This document shows positions 35,330 to 44,543 of a stretch of DNA of 64,000 nucleotides, one piece after another (the stretch's first letter is position 1; the number at the start of each line of letters is the position of its first letter). The stretch comes from Sinorhizobium sp. B11. Lineage in GTDB: Bacteria; Pseudomonadota; Alphaproteobacteria; Rhizobiales; Rhizobiaceae. Under the pieces are notes generated by a model that was not told the DNA's origin, made no database searches, and worked only from the letters and a program-made list of their open reading frames with translations. The stretch spans positions 248,001-312,000 of the forward strand of contig CP091035.1 of NCBI GenBank assembly GCA_039725955.1, in the 5' to 3' direction. The translations under genes were made by a program, and so were the position numbers.

Positions 35330-35648
35330 ATCCGCTCTACACCCGACTGCAAGCGACAGCGCAGCGCCTGATCACGAAATACGGGGAAGCAGGCAGCATC
35401 CGCCGCATCGCGCCGCCTGATCCGGTGACCGGTGGCGATGGCACACCGACGGATTATCCATGTCGGCTGTTCCCGGCCACCTATGACCGCCGTTACGTGG
35501 GGGCACGAACATCGTGGCTTCGGACGCGCAGCTTTACATAGGCTCGATCGGAATAGGCGTCTCGCCCAAGGTCGGAAATGTGGCGATTGGCGCCGACGGC
35601 ACGGAATATCACATCGTGCATGACGACCGAACAACTCTGACGGCATGA
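35323..35648 (+). pseudogene. phage structural protein, frameshifted
   Basis: Begins MADPLYTRLQATAQRLITKY and runs to RRYV, then changes frame at a G5 run near 35500; one more G joins it to VASDAQLYIGSIGIGVSPKV and HIVHDDRTTLTA before a stop at 35648. About 108 residues in total. Its start overlaps the preceding gene by a few bases. A head-tail connector role fits its position but is not proven. Confidence 0.55.
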
Positions 35649-35688
35649 CCAACGTCGTCTTCATCTGCCAAGGAAGGACTGTATCCCC

Positions 35689-35876
35689 ATGACCAACGTC
35701 GTGCTCACCAAGAAGTACAAGGGCCGGGAAGCCGGCGCGATCTCCAGGACCTCCCCGAAGGCGAGGCGACCGCGCTCGAAACCATCGGCGTTGGTCAAAA
35801 GCTGAAGGAAGAGCAGCCAGCCCCGGAAAAGGCAGACAAGGGCGAGAAACCTCAGACGGAGGCTTCCAGCTCGTAA
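35689..35876 (+). pseudogene. phage small protein, frameshifted
   Basis: Begins MTNVVLTKKYKGREAGAIS, then another frame carries LPEGEATALETIGVGQKLKE and a Lys/Glu-rich end to TAA at 35876. A ribosome site AAGGAAGG precedes it. About 61 residues if joined. A 14-base direct repeat (ATGACCAACGTCGT and a near copy) covers its start and 35645. Confidence 0.5.
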
Positions 35877-36085
35877 ATCATCTCAATCGGTCTGAGGTCG
35901 TAATAGTATTCCGCCGCCCCGCTTCTGCTGAAGAAAACAGGTCGAGACATGTGGGCGCTATAGGTCTTGCCGTTGTGCTCGACATAGGAGGGCAGTGGCA
36001 CGGCTGTCACGACACTCTTCAGCCGGGGACAGCGTTCGCTGAACAACACCGTCTTTGATTTGTCGCGGACTTTTATGATTGACAT
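35852..36085 (-). CDS. hypothetical protein
   Basis: 77 residues from ATG 36085, nine bases after AGGAG. The sequence (SIIKVRDKSKTVLFSERCPR, then YDLRPIEMIYELEASV) suggests a small beta-rich protein. It is transcribed against the phage genes. No family recognised. Confidence 0.55.
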   Translation of the reverse strand: MSIIKVRDKSKTVLFSERCPRLKSVVTAVPLPSYVEHNGKTYSAHMSRPVFFSRSGAAEYYYDLRPIEMIYELEASV

Positions 36086-36120
36086 TGTCAATATCTCCTG
36101 CGCTGGCGAAAGATAACCCA

Positions 36121-36419
36121 GATGGCCACCCTTCGCCAGCAGATCCTAGATCTCGTCGACAAACTCTCGCCGGGTTCTCGAAAAGGCATTCCTCAACGCG
36201 ATCGACAACATCAAGAGCGAGATCATCTTGCGCGGCGTGGTGGCAGAGCTTGAGGCGAGGGACTTCGAGGGTGCGATCAACGCGCTGCATATCGATCCGG
36301 CGGCGTTCCGTCCGTTGTCAGAGGCGCTCAGACAGGAATACGACGCCGGCGGGCTACTGACCTCGCAGAACATGCCACGGCTACCCGCGTCAATGAGACG
36401 ATCGCCTACGGGTGGATGA
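36121..36419 (+). pseudogene. phage minor head-type protein, frameshifted
   Basis: MATLRQQILDLVDKLSPGSR, then, with one A less in the A4 run near 36180, KAFLNAIDNIKSEIILRGVV and EARDFEGAINALHIDPAAFR. The second part is the open frame ending at 36419. The pattern matches the start of minor head/morphogenesis proteins; the remaining several hundred residues are missing. Confidence 0.55.
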
Positions 36420-36613
36420 TGCTCATCGGGATCTTGGTGCTCGGGTATACTGGATTCGCCACGGCCCAAGATGTAGCCCCGATCTGGCGCACCGGTAGAG
36501 CTCGCCCGTATCGGTACTTCGAAGAGGACCGGGAGCCGCATCCCTGTAGCGAGCTGGAACCTTACGAGTTTCCTGACCGCCCATTCAATCCAAATGACAC
36601 TGGGAGCCGGTGA
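36416..36613 (+). CDS. small exported phage-type protein
   Basis: 65 residues with an apparent signal peptide (MMLIGILVLGYTGFATAQDV) and a charged Pro-rich mature part. It begins within the end of the preceding remnant. Position next to a spanin-like gene suggests a lysis-region gene, but there is no motif to confirm this. Confidence 0.45.
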   Translation: MMLIGILVLGYTGFATAQDVAPIWRTGRARPYRYFEEDREPHPCSELEPYEFPDRPFNPNDTGSR

Positions 36614-37076
36614 TGCTCGCAACAATTGGCGCCGTCATCAGCGACATAGGCCGCCTGATCGGAATCGGCGGCGTCTTGTTCATCGGCCTCTTGCTCTACG
36701 AGGAAGGCATCCCCGGCGCGCACCGCATACCGTTCTTGCCGAGCATTCCGATCCTTGGCGATCTCACCGCCGGGTCGGGTTCACACCCATGCGGCCCAGC
36801 AAGTGAAGCTCGCGACAGCTGACATGTGACGAAGTTTGAACGGCACACACTAGCCTCGCAGCTTGGCGAGGAACGTCGTCGCGCGACGGAAGCGGCGCTG
36901 ATCACCGAAGAGTACCGCAAACGCGCTGATGCCGCCCTGCGGCTCAAAGCGGAAACGCAACAAAAGCTGGAGAAGGCCATTGCTGAAGACGCTAGCGACG
37001 ATAGCCCACTGTGGGCTACCATGATGTTGAATGGCTGTATCGGAAAGGATCAAAAGCGCCTCGATGCAGCCGCTGA
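36613..37076 (+). pseudogene. phage membrane/coiled-coil (spanin-like) protein, frameshifted
   Basis: An N-terminal membrane helix (IGGVLFIGLLLYEEGIPGAH) and IPILGDLTAG, then in another frame RVHTHAAQQVKLATADM, then TKFERHTLASQLGEERRRAT and a long helix to SPLW, then YHDVEWLYRKGSK and a stop at 37076. Three single-base changes in G runs would restore one 154-residue frame. A membrane helix followed by a coiled coil fits an inner-membrane spanin. Confidence 0.55.
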
Positions 37077-37117
37077 GACAAAGGGCAGGCGGCGGTAATC
37101 CTCCCGGAGCTGCCGGC

Positions 37118-37342
37118 ATGCAGAGGGCCTACCCGTTGCTGACGGACAAGCCGCGAAATACTCAACTGCGATGGGAGTTCATCGCGGATGGGGAAGATCT
37201 GAAGAACGATCGCTGCGCCGGGTTTTACGACGCGGTGCGGGGAACGCTTCGGGCCTTCGGCGCGTCGTCCGGCATCAGGGTGATTCTGGCATCTCGAGCC
37301 GCATCGACGAAGGCTTTTCTCGCCGAAGCGCCGCCGCCCTGA
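37118..37342 (+). CDS. possible small protein, low support
   Basis: 75 residues from ATG 37118 without a clear ribosome site. It overlaps the DUF982 remnant on the other strand (37225-37529), whose coding is better supported. Listed only because the first half (LRWEFIADGEDLKNDRCAGF) looks protein-like. Confidence 0.25.
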   Translation: MQRAYPLLTDKPRNTQLRWEFIADGEDLKNDRCAGFYDAVRGTLRAFGASSGIRVILASRAASTKAFLAEAPPP

Positions 37343-37529
37343 TTTTCCATAGCGGTGAACAAAGGGCGAGCGCGCGCTGGAATGTGGTGTTGCCGGCCTT
37401 CTTCGGCCATTTGCCGGACATCAGGAGCGCGGTAAGGTCTGAGACAGTGGAAACGTCTCGGTATCCGGGCCCTTCGATTTGGACCGAAATTTTTCTGATA
37501 GGGACGGGCGAGACTCCGAGCTCGGCCAT
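37225..37529 (-). pseudogene. DUF982 gene, frameshifted
   Basis: From ATG 37529: VQIEGPGYRDVSTVSDLTAL, then GKWPKKAGNTTFQRALALCS. Near 37335 the frame shifts, and ARKAFVDAARDARITLMPDD continues in another frame to 37225. Both halves are parts of one DUF982 protein. It is the third DUF982 gene in the prophage region. Confidence 0.6.
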
Positions 37530-38297
37530 TCCATCACCTCACGCTCTACTGATTCGCGACTCAACAGGTGCGGCTGTGATTAGTTACGTCAATAACCCTT
37601 TCGGGCGACGCGAGCGAGACCTGTCTGCGGGGTTAGAGCGGGTGCTTGGTGCCGACCCCGCGTTTCAAGTAGCGGGATTTAGGGGTTCCACACTAATCCA
37701 CCAGAAAACGCGAGGCCGGCCACGAATAGTGACGAAATGTCTGCGGTCTAAAGCAAGTTATCAAAATGACCTAAAGCAATCCGTCAACATGAACAGGTAC
37801 GGTCCGATCGGACAACGACGCCGGTTGCCTTGGTGAGGTCGAGGAATGACATTCGGCTTTGATTGGTGGGATCACGCGGCCTCAGGGCTAACAGAGGGAA
37901 GGGCAGGATATGCCGCCACGCGATCCCAATATAATGACTTACACGTGATCAGTTTGTTCCCTGTCGGCGAATAAATTTGAGTCGTTGCCATCGCGCCTGG
38001 CCCGGCCGTAATCATCTCGATGAACTCGGCACTAGACATGACCCGAGTCGCGGATAGCAGGCCGAATTAGCAAACAAATGTGACTGCCCATCGCGCATAA
38101 GATCCGTACTGCGGTATGGAGCGATTTCATCTTCCTCCTATTTTTCCGGAGGAAAGCACGATCCCGGAAAATCGTCTAACAGTCGAATCCGGGGGGCCGA
38201 AAGCCCTGAAAGCTGCGCTGACCAGCGCGCTTCACAATGGTCTTATGACGGTCATCAATCTTGGGAACATTGGTGATGTAGCTAGGTTCAACGTCGC
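37530..38297. other. gene-poor stretch
   Basis: About 770 bases. A 95-codon frame at 38116-38403 has no ribosome site and overlaps a better candidate at 38298. A loose inverted repeat lies near 37865-37925. I see no supported gene. Confidence 0.45.
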
Positions 38298-38486
38298 ATG
38301 GGAGCCGACGTTACAGAATTGGTTGAGAAACTTCGTGACGCCCGGAGGGTTTATCCCTTACCGGGGGACGACAGGGCTGCCGAAAAAGCCGCAGCGCTCC
38401 TAGAAGCTGCTGTTGCTGGTAACGCGCCGGTGAGCACGGTAGACATCCTTAAAAGCACAGCCGCTGAATTGCTCGACAGGTCTTAG
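38298..38486 (+). CDS. small hypothetical protein
   Basis: 62 residues: MGADVTELVEKLRDARRVYP, then DDRAAEKAAALLEAAVAGNA. Helical, acidic and alanine-rich, with the look of small phage genes. A GGAAC-N16-GGTT match lies at 38267-38287, just upstream, but may be chance. Confidence 0.45.
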   Translation: MGADVTELVEKLRDARRVYPLPGDDRAAEKAAALLEAAVAGNAPVSTVDILKSTAAELLDRS

Positions 38487-38710
38487 CTCAACTGAGAAGC
38501 TCTCGGTATTTCGAAATCTTGTCGAGCGATCCTGTGAACGAGATGAAACAGTGCCTTATCGATATCGGAGCCATCGAGTAGGGATGGATCCTCGGAAACC
38601 ATCTGAAGCGCACGCTCGGCAAGTCGGGCTGCATCAGCTTCTGACTTGACGTAGCGGCGCGCAAGACTGTTCAGGGTGGAAATGGTTGTCGAGTGGGATT
38701 GCGCTAGCAT
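38483..38710 (-). CDS. small protein, paralogue of the gene at 56383
   Basis: 75 residues: TISTLNSLARRYVKSEADAA, then RLAERALQMVSEDPSLLDGS and DIDKALFHLVHRIARQ. The second half aligns closely with LSDDPSLLDGRDVDKAMSVV of the gene at 56383. DNA around the starts (GAACGGGTG...ATGCT/GTGCT) is also similar. Function unknown; a sigma-region-like helical fold is possible. Confidence 0.6.
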   Translation of the reverse strand: MLAQSHSTTISTLNSLARRYVKSEADAARLAERALQMVSEDPSLLDGSDIDKALFHLVHRIARQDFEIPRASQLS

Positions 38711-38877
38711 AGTGCACCCGTTCCTGTTCGGTCAGCGGGTGCACGTCAAAACACTGAGCCACCAGCGCCAACGGTTCAAACAACTGATGATGGCCTATGC
38801 TACGACCCATCCCCAAAAAAGTCCACCGCAGAGGTGACTGCGAAATCCGCGGACCGGGCAGCTCGACGCGAAAAGAT

Positions 38878-38893
38878 GCCCGCCGAGGCGGGC
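38878..38893 (-). terminator. hairpin terminator, minus strand
   Basis: GCCCGC-CTCG-GCGGGC read on the minus strand, followed by ATCTTTTC. Short but GC-rich. No recognisable gene ends at it. Confidence 0.45.
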
Positions 38894-39091
38894 GAGTTTC
38901 CGGGATCAACAAGAGTGGATCACAACGCCTGCTGGGCAATAGAGTCTGGGTTGATAGACTTGCCGGGCGATCCGACCGTTCAACTGTGAAGCAATACAAA
39001 TATTCCAAGGCGCCGATAGCGCGGCTTTTCATGATCCGCATGTCGGCGTTGTCCGGTCGAAATGGAATTGAAAGGGCAGGGGCGGGGCTTA

Positions 39092-39498
39092 ATGGCATCG
39101 AACGACGACATCCTTCACGCGCTGGGCCACGTCAAAGAGGGCGTGAAGCGGATTAGAGAAGATTTCCAGGAGGAGAAGCAAAACGCCCGCGAAAGCAGGG
39201 CAGTCATCCAAGCAAGGCTTGACCGCCAAGCCAAGCAGATCAGTCATCTCGATACAACGGTGGCGATGAGCGGCGAGGTTGATGCTCAGATCCGCGAGGA
39301 AATCAAACACTAAAGGAAACCGTCGAAAGGAACCATGCCGCGGTCCAGCCAGCCCTTGAAAAGTGGAAGCGGATGAAAACCCTCGGCGTCGGGATCTCCG
39401 GTCCCATAGCGTTCGCCGGGCTGACGATCGGAGCTATCGTGCCAATATCGGAGATGGAACGGTGTCTGCCATCCGCCATTGGCTGAAGATAAATTAAT
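39092..39498 (+). pseudogene. DUF1515 phage-type protein, frameshifted
   Basis: MASNDDILHALGHVKEGVKR, then RLDRQAKQISHLDTTVAMSG is the DUF1515 start. One A added at the A3 run near 39307 restores LKETVERNHAAVQPALEKWK and RMKTLGVGISGPIAFAGLTI, a membrane helix. A further shift gives the family end SAIRHWLKIN at 39498. Rhizobial prophages carry this gene near the lysis region. Confidence 0.6.
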
Positions 39499-39812
39499 CA
39501 GTCACTCAACATGCAGGTTGGTGGACCGCGCAAACGAACCCAGGCTTAGGGGCGGTAGCTGCCTCCGGCATTGGCTGAAGTTCAATTAGCATGCCGATTC
39601 CCGTGCGGTGGCAAGCCCCGATAATTCAGGGGTTGATGCTCGCGACGATACCAGAGGGTGATCGCCTTGCTCTCCTCGAAGCCGTAGCAGCCCCATTCGG
39701 GGCAGCGGGTCCCATCCGGCTCCTAGTGGTTGCAATAATGCTCGACGATCACATTCGCCCCAGGCGCCGATGAACGGCCCGCGTTACTCACGCTGCGTCA
39801 AATCGAGTGTAG

Positions 39813-39905
39813 CTCGAGGCTGATCTGGTGTATGTCGGATCGGTCGGAACCGGCATCAAAGACAGCGAGGCATGGAAGCTTCGCGGCATGATGGAAAGGC
39901 AGTGA
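39813..39905 (+). pseudogene. ATP-dependent DNA ligase C-terminal remnant
   Basis: A 30-codon stretch after a stop: LEADLVYVGSVGTGIKDSEA, then WKLRGMMERQ and a stop at 39905. It matches the OB-fold end of LigC/LigD-type ATP-dependent ligases, which have YVGxVGTGF..... and LR..M. Nothing of the adenylation domain is seen upstream. Confidence 0.4.
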
Positions 39906-40046
39906 GATTTAACAAAAGATCAGCGTTTTTCCAGCGTCCTAGGCAGAAAACTCTCGTGGAAGTTGACGCAACGCGTGGTTTTCCGCTTTGGTGATCCATC
40001 GCTTCGTTATCGTGACACGTGGCCGGGTGCCGAGATCGGGCTCTGA

Positions 40047-40208
40047 TCATTGGTAGGCTTGCTGCTGATCCTCATGCTGCATCTGCGCTGACGGGGCGTT
40101 GCCCACTCTGTCGGATGCCTTCAGCTTGGCCCTCAAAAGCAACAGCAAAATCCCTGCAGCAATAAAAACCTGCAAGGAGAGGTAAACGTACAAGATCCAC
40201 CACAACAT
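40047..40208 (-). CDS. small membrane protein, paralogue of the gene at 55716
   Basis: 53 residues from ATG 40208: MLWWILYVYLSLQVFIAAGI, LLLLLRAKLKAS, then a Gln-rich tail. One membrane helix. The protein at 55716 has the same layout and closely similar sequence. Function unknown, but conservation of two diverged copies argues for a real gene. Confidence 0.65.
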   Translation of the reverse strand: MLWWILYVYLSLQVFIAAGILLLLLRAKLKASDRVGNAPSAQMQHEDQQQAYQ

Positions 40209-40777
40209 GGCTCTTCCATCCTCACTCGAACAAGTCCGAAACGGGTTCACCAAATAGGTCGGTGCTATCTAGCGACAAGGGGGAGGAGCCGGGAAACGAC
40301 CCTAGGAAAGGTCGAGAAGAGCTGGCGCCGATTGTGCGTTTGTAGAAAAACGGAGAAGGGTCTCTGAGTTAGGAATAAAGAGCCCTTCTCCCGCCAATAG
40401 TGCAGCATCAGCACACGCAAAAATTTTTGTGTCAGATCGCGATTTTTTACTCAGGGCTTGTAAAAATTTTGTGACGGTGAAGCTTTCGGCCAGCGCTAAT
40501 TGCCGCCTTGAAAGGAGTAGGAGGGCGAGGGGTGACACCCTCCTGCAGTCGGGTATCAACCAATCACGCAGGCGACTACGGGCCATGCATTGCCTGCCTC
40601 TTCCGAACTTGCACTTGGGGAAGTGCGCAAATTCACTCGATGTCAAAGGTGTATCATAAATATTATGCAATTTAAAGGAGTTTACTCAGCTTCGTCACCT
40701 TTTCCCAATGAAAGAAAACAAGCCCCTTGCTTAAAGAGCGGCCGAAAGTGGTACGCGTCATGTCTGACGGAAAAAGC
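40209..40777. other. intergenic region, no supported gene
   Basis: About 570 bases, more AT-rich than its surroundings around 40420-40480 and 40640-40690. A minus-strand frame at 40302-40670 lacks protein-like composition. No structure of interest was found. Confidence 0.45.
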
Positions 40778-40802
40778 GGAACACTTAACCACCCGTCTGG
40801 TT
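40778..40802 (+). promoter_or_regulatory. EcfG-type promoter before the AI-2E family gene
   Basis: GGAAC (40778-40782), 16 bases, GGTT (40799-40802), about 105 bases before the start codon. Same GGTT variant as before treZ and the PepSY gene. Confidence 0.45.
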
Positions 40803-40907
40803 CTGTTAAGAGAGGCCGAGGGGCCGCTCGCACAAGCGCGGGGATGTTTGCCGTAGCCGGACTGTGGACGGAACTGTCGTGTTCGGGCTTTCGCAATGGA
40901 GAGACTC

Positions 40908-42029
40908 ATGAACGTCGATATCAGGGCCGAATCAGCTGGCTCGACAGAGGAGTTAAAGCCCGTCTCAGATGTCCGGGTCAGATCTCTCGATCTACCTTCT
41001 GATCCAATCGTGGTGCTTCTGACAGTATTGGTGGCGTTCGCCACGCTGTGCCTCGCCTATCTGGCAGCGGAAATAGTTCTCCCAATCGTATTAGCGCTGG
41101 TGCTCAAACTTCTATTCCAGCCAGGCATGCGGGTGCTGGAGAAGCTCCGCGTTCCGCGGAGTCTTGCGGCCCTCGTTCTCATCCTCCTGGTCTTCGGCGC
41201 CATCGTCGGCATCGGAGCTGCGATTTCCGGCCCGGCGACCGAGTGGGCTGCTAAATTGCCCGAGGGAATTCCCAGATTGCAGGAGCGACTAAAGTTCCTG
41301 AACGAACCCATCGAGGCGTTGCAGACATTTCTGCACAAAATCGACGGCTTTATACAGGACGGTGCGGAAGCGAACGCGGGCTCCGGTTCCACGATTGCTG
41401 CGACGCTTTTTGCTGGCACGACCCACTTTGCCGCCAGCTTTTTCGAGACGATCCTGATCCTGTTCTTTCTGCTCGTTTCCGGAAGTACATTTCTGAAACG
41501 CGCCGTCGAAATTCTCCCGAACTTCAAGGAAAAAAGGCAGGTCGTTGAGTTGTCCCAGGATGTAGAGAGGAACATATCGGCCTATCTCGTAACTATCACC
41601 CTTATGAACGCCGCCGTCGGTTTCGCCACGGGCATAGCCATGTGGCTGACCGGACTTGGTGATCCAATTCTGTGGGGTGTCGCAGCGTTCCTTCTTAATT
41701 ACGTTCCGATCATGGGCCCGCTCCTCGGTGTGGGGATTTTTCTGCTGGCCGGCCTTTTGGTGACCGATACGCTGTGGCTCGCCCTTCTGCCGGCGGCGCT
41801 CTATTTCGGGATCCATGTCGTCGAAGGCGAAATCATCACACCCATGCTGCTTGCCCGGCGCTTCACCCTCAATCCGGTCTTGGTGATCATAGCCCTGATC
41901 TTCTGGTTCTGGATGTGGGGGGTGCCAGGGGCCTTCCTCTCAGTACCGATGCTGGCCATAACCAAAATCGTCTGCGATGGAATACGACCGCTTGCTGCCA
42001 TCGGACACTTTCTCAGCGGTGACGAATAA
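40908..42029 (+). CDS. AI-2E family (TqsA/PerM-type) membrane permease
   Basis: 373 residues from ATG 40908 after GGAGAG. Eight membrane helices in the family pattern, a large soluble loop between helices 3 and 4, and the signatures LNYVPIMGPLLGVGIFLLAG and HVVEGEIITPMLLARRFTLN. The family includes the AI-2 exporter TqsA, Na+/H+ antiporters and PerM-like proteins; substrate cannot be inferred. Stands alone with its own stress-type promoter. Confidence 0.9.
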   Translation: MNVDIRAESAGSTEELKPVSDVRVRSLDLPSDPIVVLLTVLVAFATLCLAYLAAEIVLPIVLALVLKLLFQPGMRVLEKLRVPRSLAALVLILLVFGAIVGIGAAISGPATEWAAKLPEGIPRLQERLKFLNEPIEALQTFLHKIDGFIQDGAEANAGSGSTIAATLFAGTTHFAASFFETILILFFLLVSGSTFLKRAVEILPNFKEKRQVVELSQDVERNISAYLVTITLMNAAVGFATGIAMWLTGLGDPILWGVAAFLLNYVPIMGPLLGVGIFLLAGLLVTDTLWLALLPAALYFGIHVVEGEIITPMLLARRFTLNPVLVIIALIFWFWMWGVPGAFLSVPMLAITKIVCDGIRPLAAIGHFLSGDE

Positions 42030-42358
42030 CGGCGCCACAGACCTAGGCCAAGCAGTGGAACAAAGGGTCCCGATGCAATGCGCTCGCCGATCCGGCTGAC
42101 GTTACTTGCAGCTACATTTCCCTGTGAAGCGTAGCGGGGCTCAGAGAAGAACTGCTCCATCTCACATGCAACGTCTGGTCCGCGGGGTCTTTGTACTGTC
42201 TCTGAAACTGCCGGGCGGGCATGGCCGGCGTCCTCAGCAAGCTGGTTCCAACACAAGAAACCCTTGCGCATTGGCAATAAAAGGATGGGAAATCTCTGTC
42301 ACCTCGATTTGCATCATCTCAAACACGTCCAGTTATTTTTTTATTATATCAGAAGCTT

Positions 42359-42383
42359 GGAACAAGCCCTCATGGATCGTGTT
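42359..42383 (+). promoter_or_regulatory. EcfG-type promoter before the response regulator
   Basis: GGAAC (42359-42363), 16 bases, TGTT (42380-42383). The expected start of transcription falls at or next to the ATG at 42391, so the mRNA would have almost no leader. Confidence 0.4.
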
Positions 42384-42390
42384 AGCGAGT

Positions 42391-42804
42391 ATGGATAAAG
42401 ACCTATTCGACAAGATCGCCGAACCGATCGCACTCGTCGTGGATGACGAACCATTGATACGGATGGATACCGCCGACTTCATTTCAGAAGCTGGATATTA
42501 CGTCGTAGAGGCGGTTACGGCCGACGAGGCTTTCGCTTTTCTCGAAAAATACAACTCCCTCCAGCTGCTGTTTACCGACGTGCAGACCGGTGGAGATCTT
42601 GATGGTTTCGAATTGGCCAGGAAGGTCGCCGAGCGGTGGCCAGATATAGAGGTGATCGTCGCATCGGGAGCAAGGATGCCCAAAGAGGGTGATCTCCCGA
42701 GCAATGCAAGTTTTGTTCAAAAGCCGTTTTCTGCCGAGACCCTTCTCGAAGCACTGCAAGAGCACTTTCCACATGGAGCAAGCAAGACCCGAGATAAGAG
42801 CTGA
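42391..42804 (+). CDS. single-domain response regulator
   Basis: 137 residues from ATG 42391. Receiver domain with acidic pair in ALVVDDEPLIRMD, phospho-acceptor Asp in LLFTDVQTGGDLDG, and the conserved Lys in FVQKPF. The Thr/Ser position is Ala-Ser (VIVASGARM). No output domain. It converges with the kinase gene at 42823, 18 bases away, which is its likely partner. Confidence 0.88.
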   Translation: MDKDLFDKIAEPIALVVDDEPLIRMDTADFISEAGYYVVEAVTADEAFAFLEKYNSLQLLFTDVQTGGDLDGFELARKVAERWPDIEVIVASGARMPKEGDLPSNASFVQKPFSAETLLEALQEHFPHGASKTRDKS

Positions 42805-42822
42805 CACTTGGTGCAGGGCGCG

Positions 42823-44025
42823 TTAGCCGTTTGAGAGACGTCCACTGGCTGACTGTAAAGGCATCGTGAATATGAACCGGGTCTCTGAGTCGTCCGACGT
42901 AACGGAAAGCTTCCCGCCATGTACCCTGGCGATCTCGCTTGCTATGTACAATCCGAGCCCGAGACCCTGTTGGCTGCCTCTGACTTCACCGCGGAAGAAC
43001 GGCCTAAACAGCGTTGTCTTCACCTGGTCTGAAATTGGTTCGCCAGCGTTGGCGACCCAGAGCTCTAGGCGACCTCCAGTTGTCGTCGCACCGATTTGAA
43101 TTGGCTTTGCGCTGTCGCCATGCGTAACCGCATTCCCGATCAGGTTCGAAAGAAGTTGGGATATACGGGGATGATCGCAACGGACGTCGCGATCTAGTTC
43201 GAAATTGCTCCGAATATCCAGATGCGGATGGACCGATCGGATCTCCTCGACAACATTTTCCAGAACGGGACGTAGCGGCGCCTCCGAAACGACGTCTAAC
43301 TTCAGTCCGTCGCCGAGGCGCGCTCTGGCGAAATCAAGCACATTGTCGACGAGATCGCGCATACGGATGGCACTCGACTGCATAAGACCAAGAACGTTGC
43401 GGTCCTCCAACCTCATCTCTTCCGTGCGACCTAAGCGCCTGATTCCCGCCATCATCGAAGCAATTGGATTTCGCAGATCGTGTCCAAGCACGGCGACGAA
43501 CTGCTCTCGAACGACAGAGAGCTCGCGCTCCTCGGCAAGCTCGACCTGAGCCTGGACAAGATCGGCATTGTTATCCAGATTACCCGCAATCAGCTTGGCA
43601 AAGAGCCGGAACATGCCGATCGTCTCGGGATTGTCGACCTTGTGAGGCGCCGGATCGATGGCACAGAGCGTTCCGAAAAAACTTCCGTCACGACGGATGA
43701 TCGGAACGGAAATGTAGCTTTTCAGGCCGTAGATCGCAGGCGTGTGATGGTTGCGGTATTGCGGGCTTTCATCGACATCGTCGATGACTACAAGATCATG
43801 ACTTTGGCGGATCTCGTGGCAAATCGTCGATTCGACCTTGAGTTCGCCGCCAGCCTTCAGCCCGAAATCGACATTGTCGAGTACCGCGCAGGCAAGCCAG
43901 CGGCTGTCGGTGACGCGAGCGACGGCCGCAAAGCCCATGTGGGTTGTCTTGCAGATGACTTCGAGGATCGTAGGTACCTCGACCATCTGGCCGATGGCCT
44001 GCAGGTCTACCTGGAGATCATCCAT
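42823..44025 (-). CDS. GAF-domain sensor histidine kinase
   Basis: 400 residues from ATG 44025. A GAF domain (about 20-160; FFGTLCAIDPAPHKV), HisKA with phospho-acceptor His in VLGHDLRNPIASM, and HATPase_c with N box LLSNLIGNAVTHG and G box QGLGLGLYIASEIARVHGG. No membrane segment, so it senses a cytoplasmic signal. It lies end to end with the receiver gene at 42391. Confidence 0.92.
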   Translation of the reverse strand: MDDLQVDLQAIGQMVEVPTILEVICKTTHMGFAAVARVTDSRWLACAVLDNVDFGLKAGGELKVESTICHEIRQSHDLVVIDDVDESPQYRNHHTPAIYGLKSYISVPIIRRDGSFFGTLCAIDPAPHKVDNPETIGMFRLFAKLIAGNLDNNADLVQAQVELAEERELSVVREQFVAVLGHDLRNPIASMMAGIRRLGRTEEMRLEDRNVLGLMQSSAIRMRDLVDNVLDFARARLGDGLKLDVVSEAPLRPVLENVVEEIRSVHPHLDIRSNFELDRDVRCDHPRISQLLSNLIGNAVTHGDSAKPIQIGATTTGGRLELWVANAGEPISDQVKTTLFRPFFRGEVRGSQQGLGLGLYIASEIARVHGGKLSVTSDDSETRFIFTMPLQSASGRLSNG

Positions 44026-44543
44026 GGCATCGCTCCTTCTATGAGCTTTCCTCTTAGAGCTTCGGCGGCGGGAAGTCATTGCAATAAGACATAGGCCGCG
44101 TGGAGGATGAGGTGACGATCAAGAAGGACAAAGTGACGTCCGTCGATCCTCCGAATTTGGCGTGAGTGCAACGCCATCTTTTTTCCTCGATCACACCCAT
44201 CGCGGTGGCGCTGCCAGGCAGCTCTGCCGGCATGCTCTTGTGATGGTCCGACCGATGCTGCATCGGCACAGCCGCATGCCGGTATCCGCCAATGGTGCTA
44301 AAGAAGCTTTTGAAGGCCTCAAGGCCGCCGGCTGATCCTGACGGTGAGAAGATGTTCCTATCCGCCAGCGCCGGGAACTTATTTCATCAGGCCTGCACTG
44401 CGCAGGGCATTTTCGATTGTCGTTCGGACAAAGTCGCTTGTACCAACGTCATGCGGGGCTATCTGCGCCGGCGCCGAAAGGTTCTTCTTTTGCCGCCGCT
44501 CAAATGATGGGGTCAAACCCCAATCACGAGCAATCGTCTGCGT
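44026..44543. other. intergenic region, no supported gene
   Basis: About 520 bases between two leftward genes. Short frames on both strands are basic and low in protein character. Nothing notable was seen. Confidence 0.45.
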
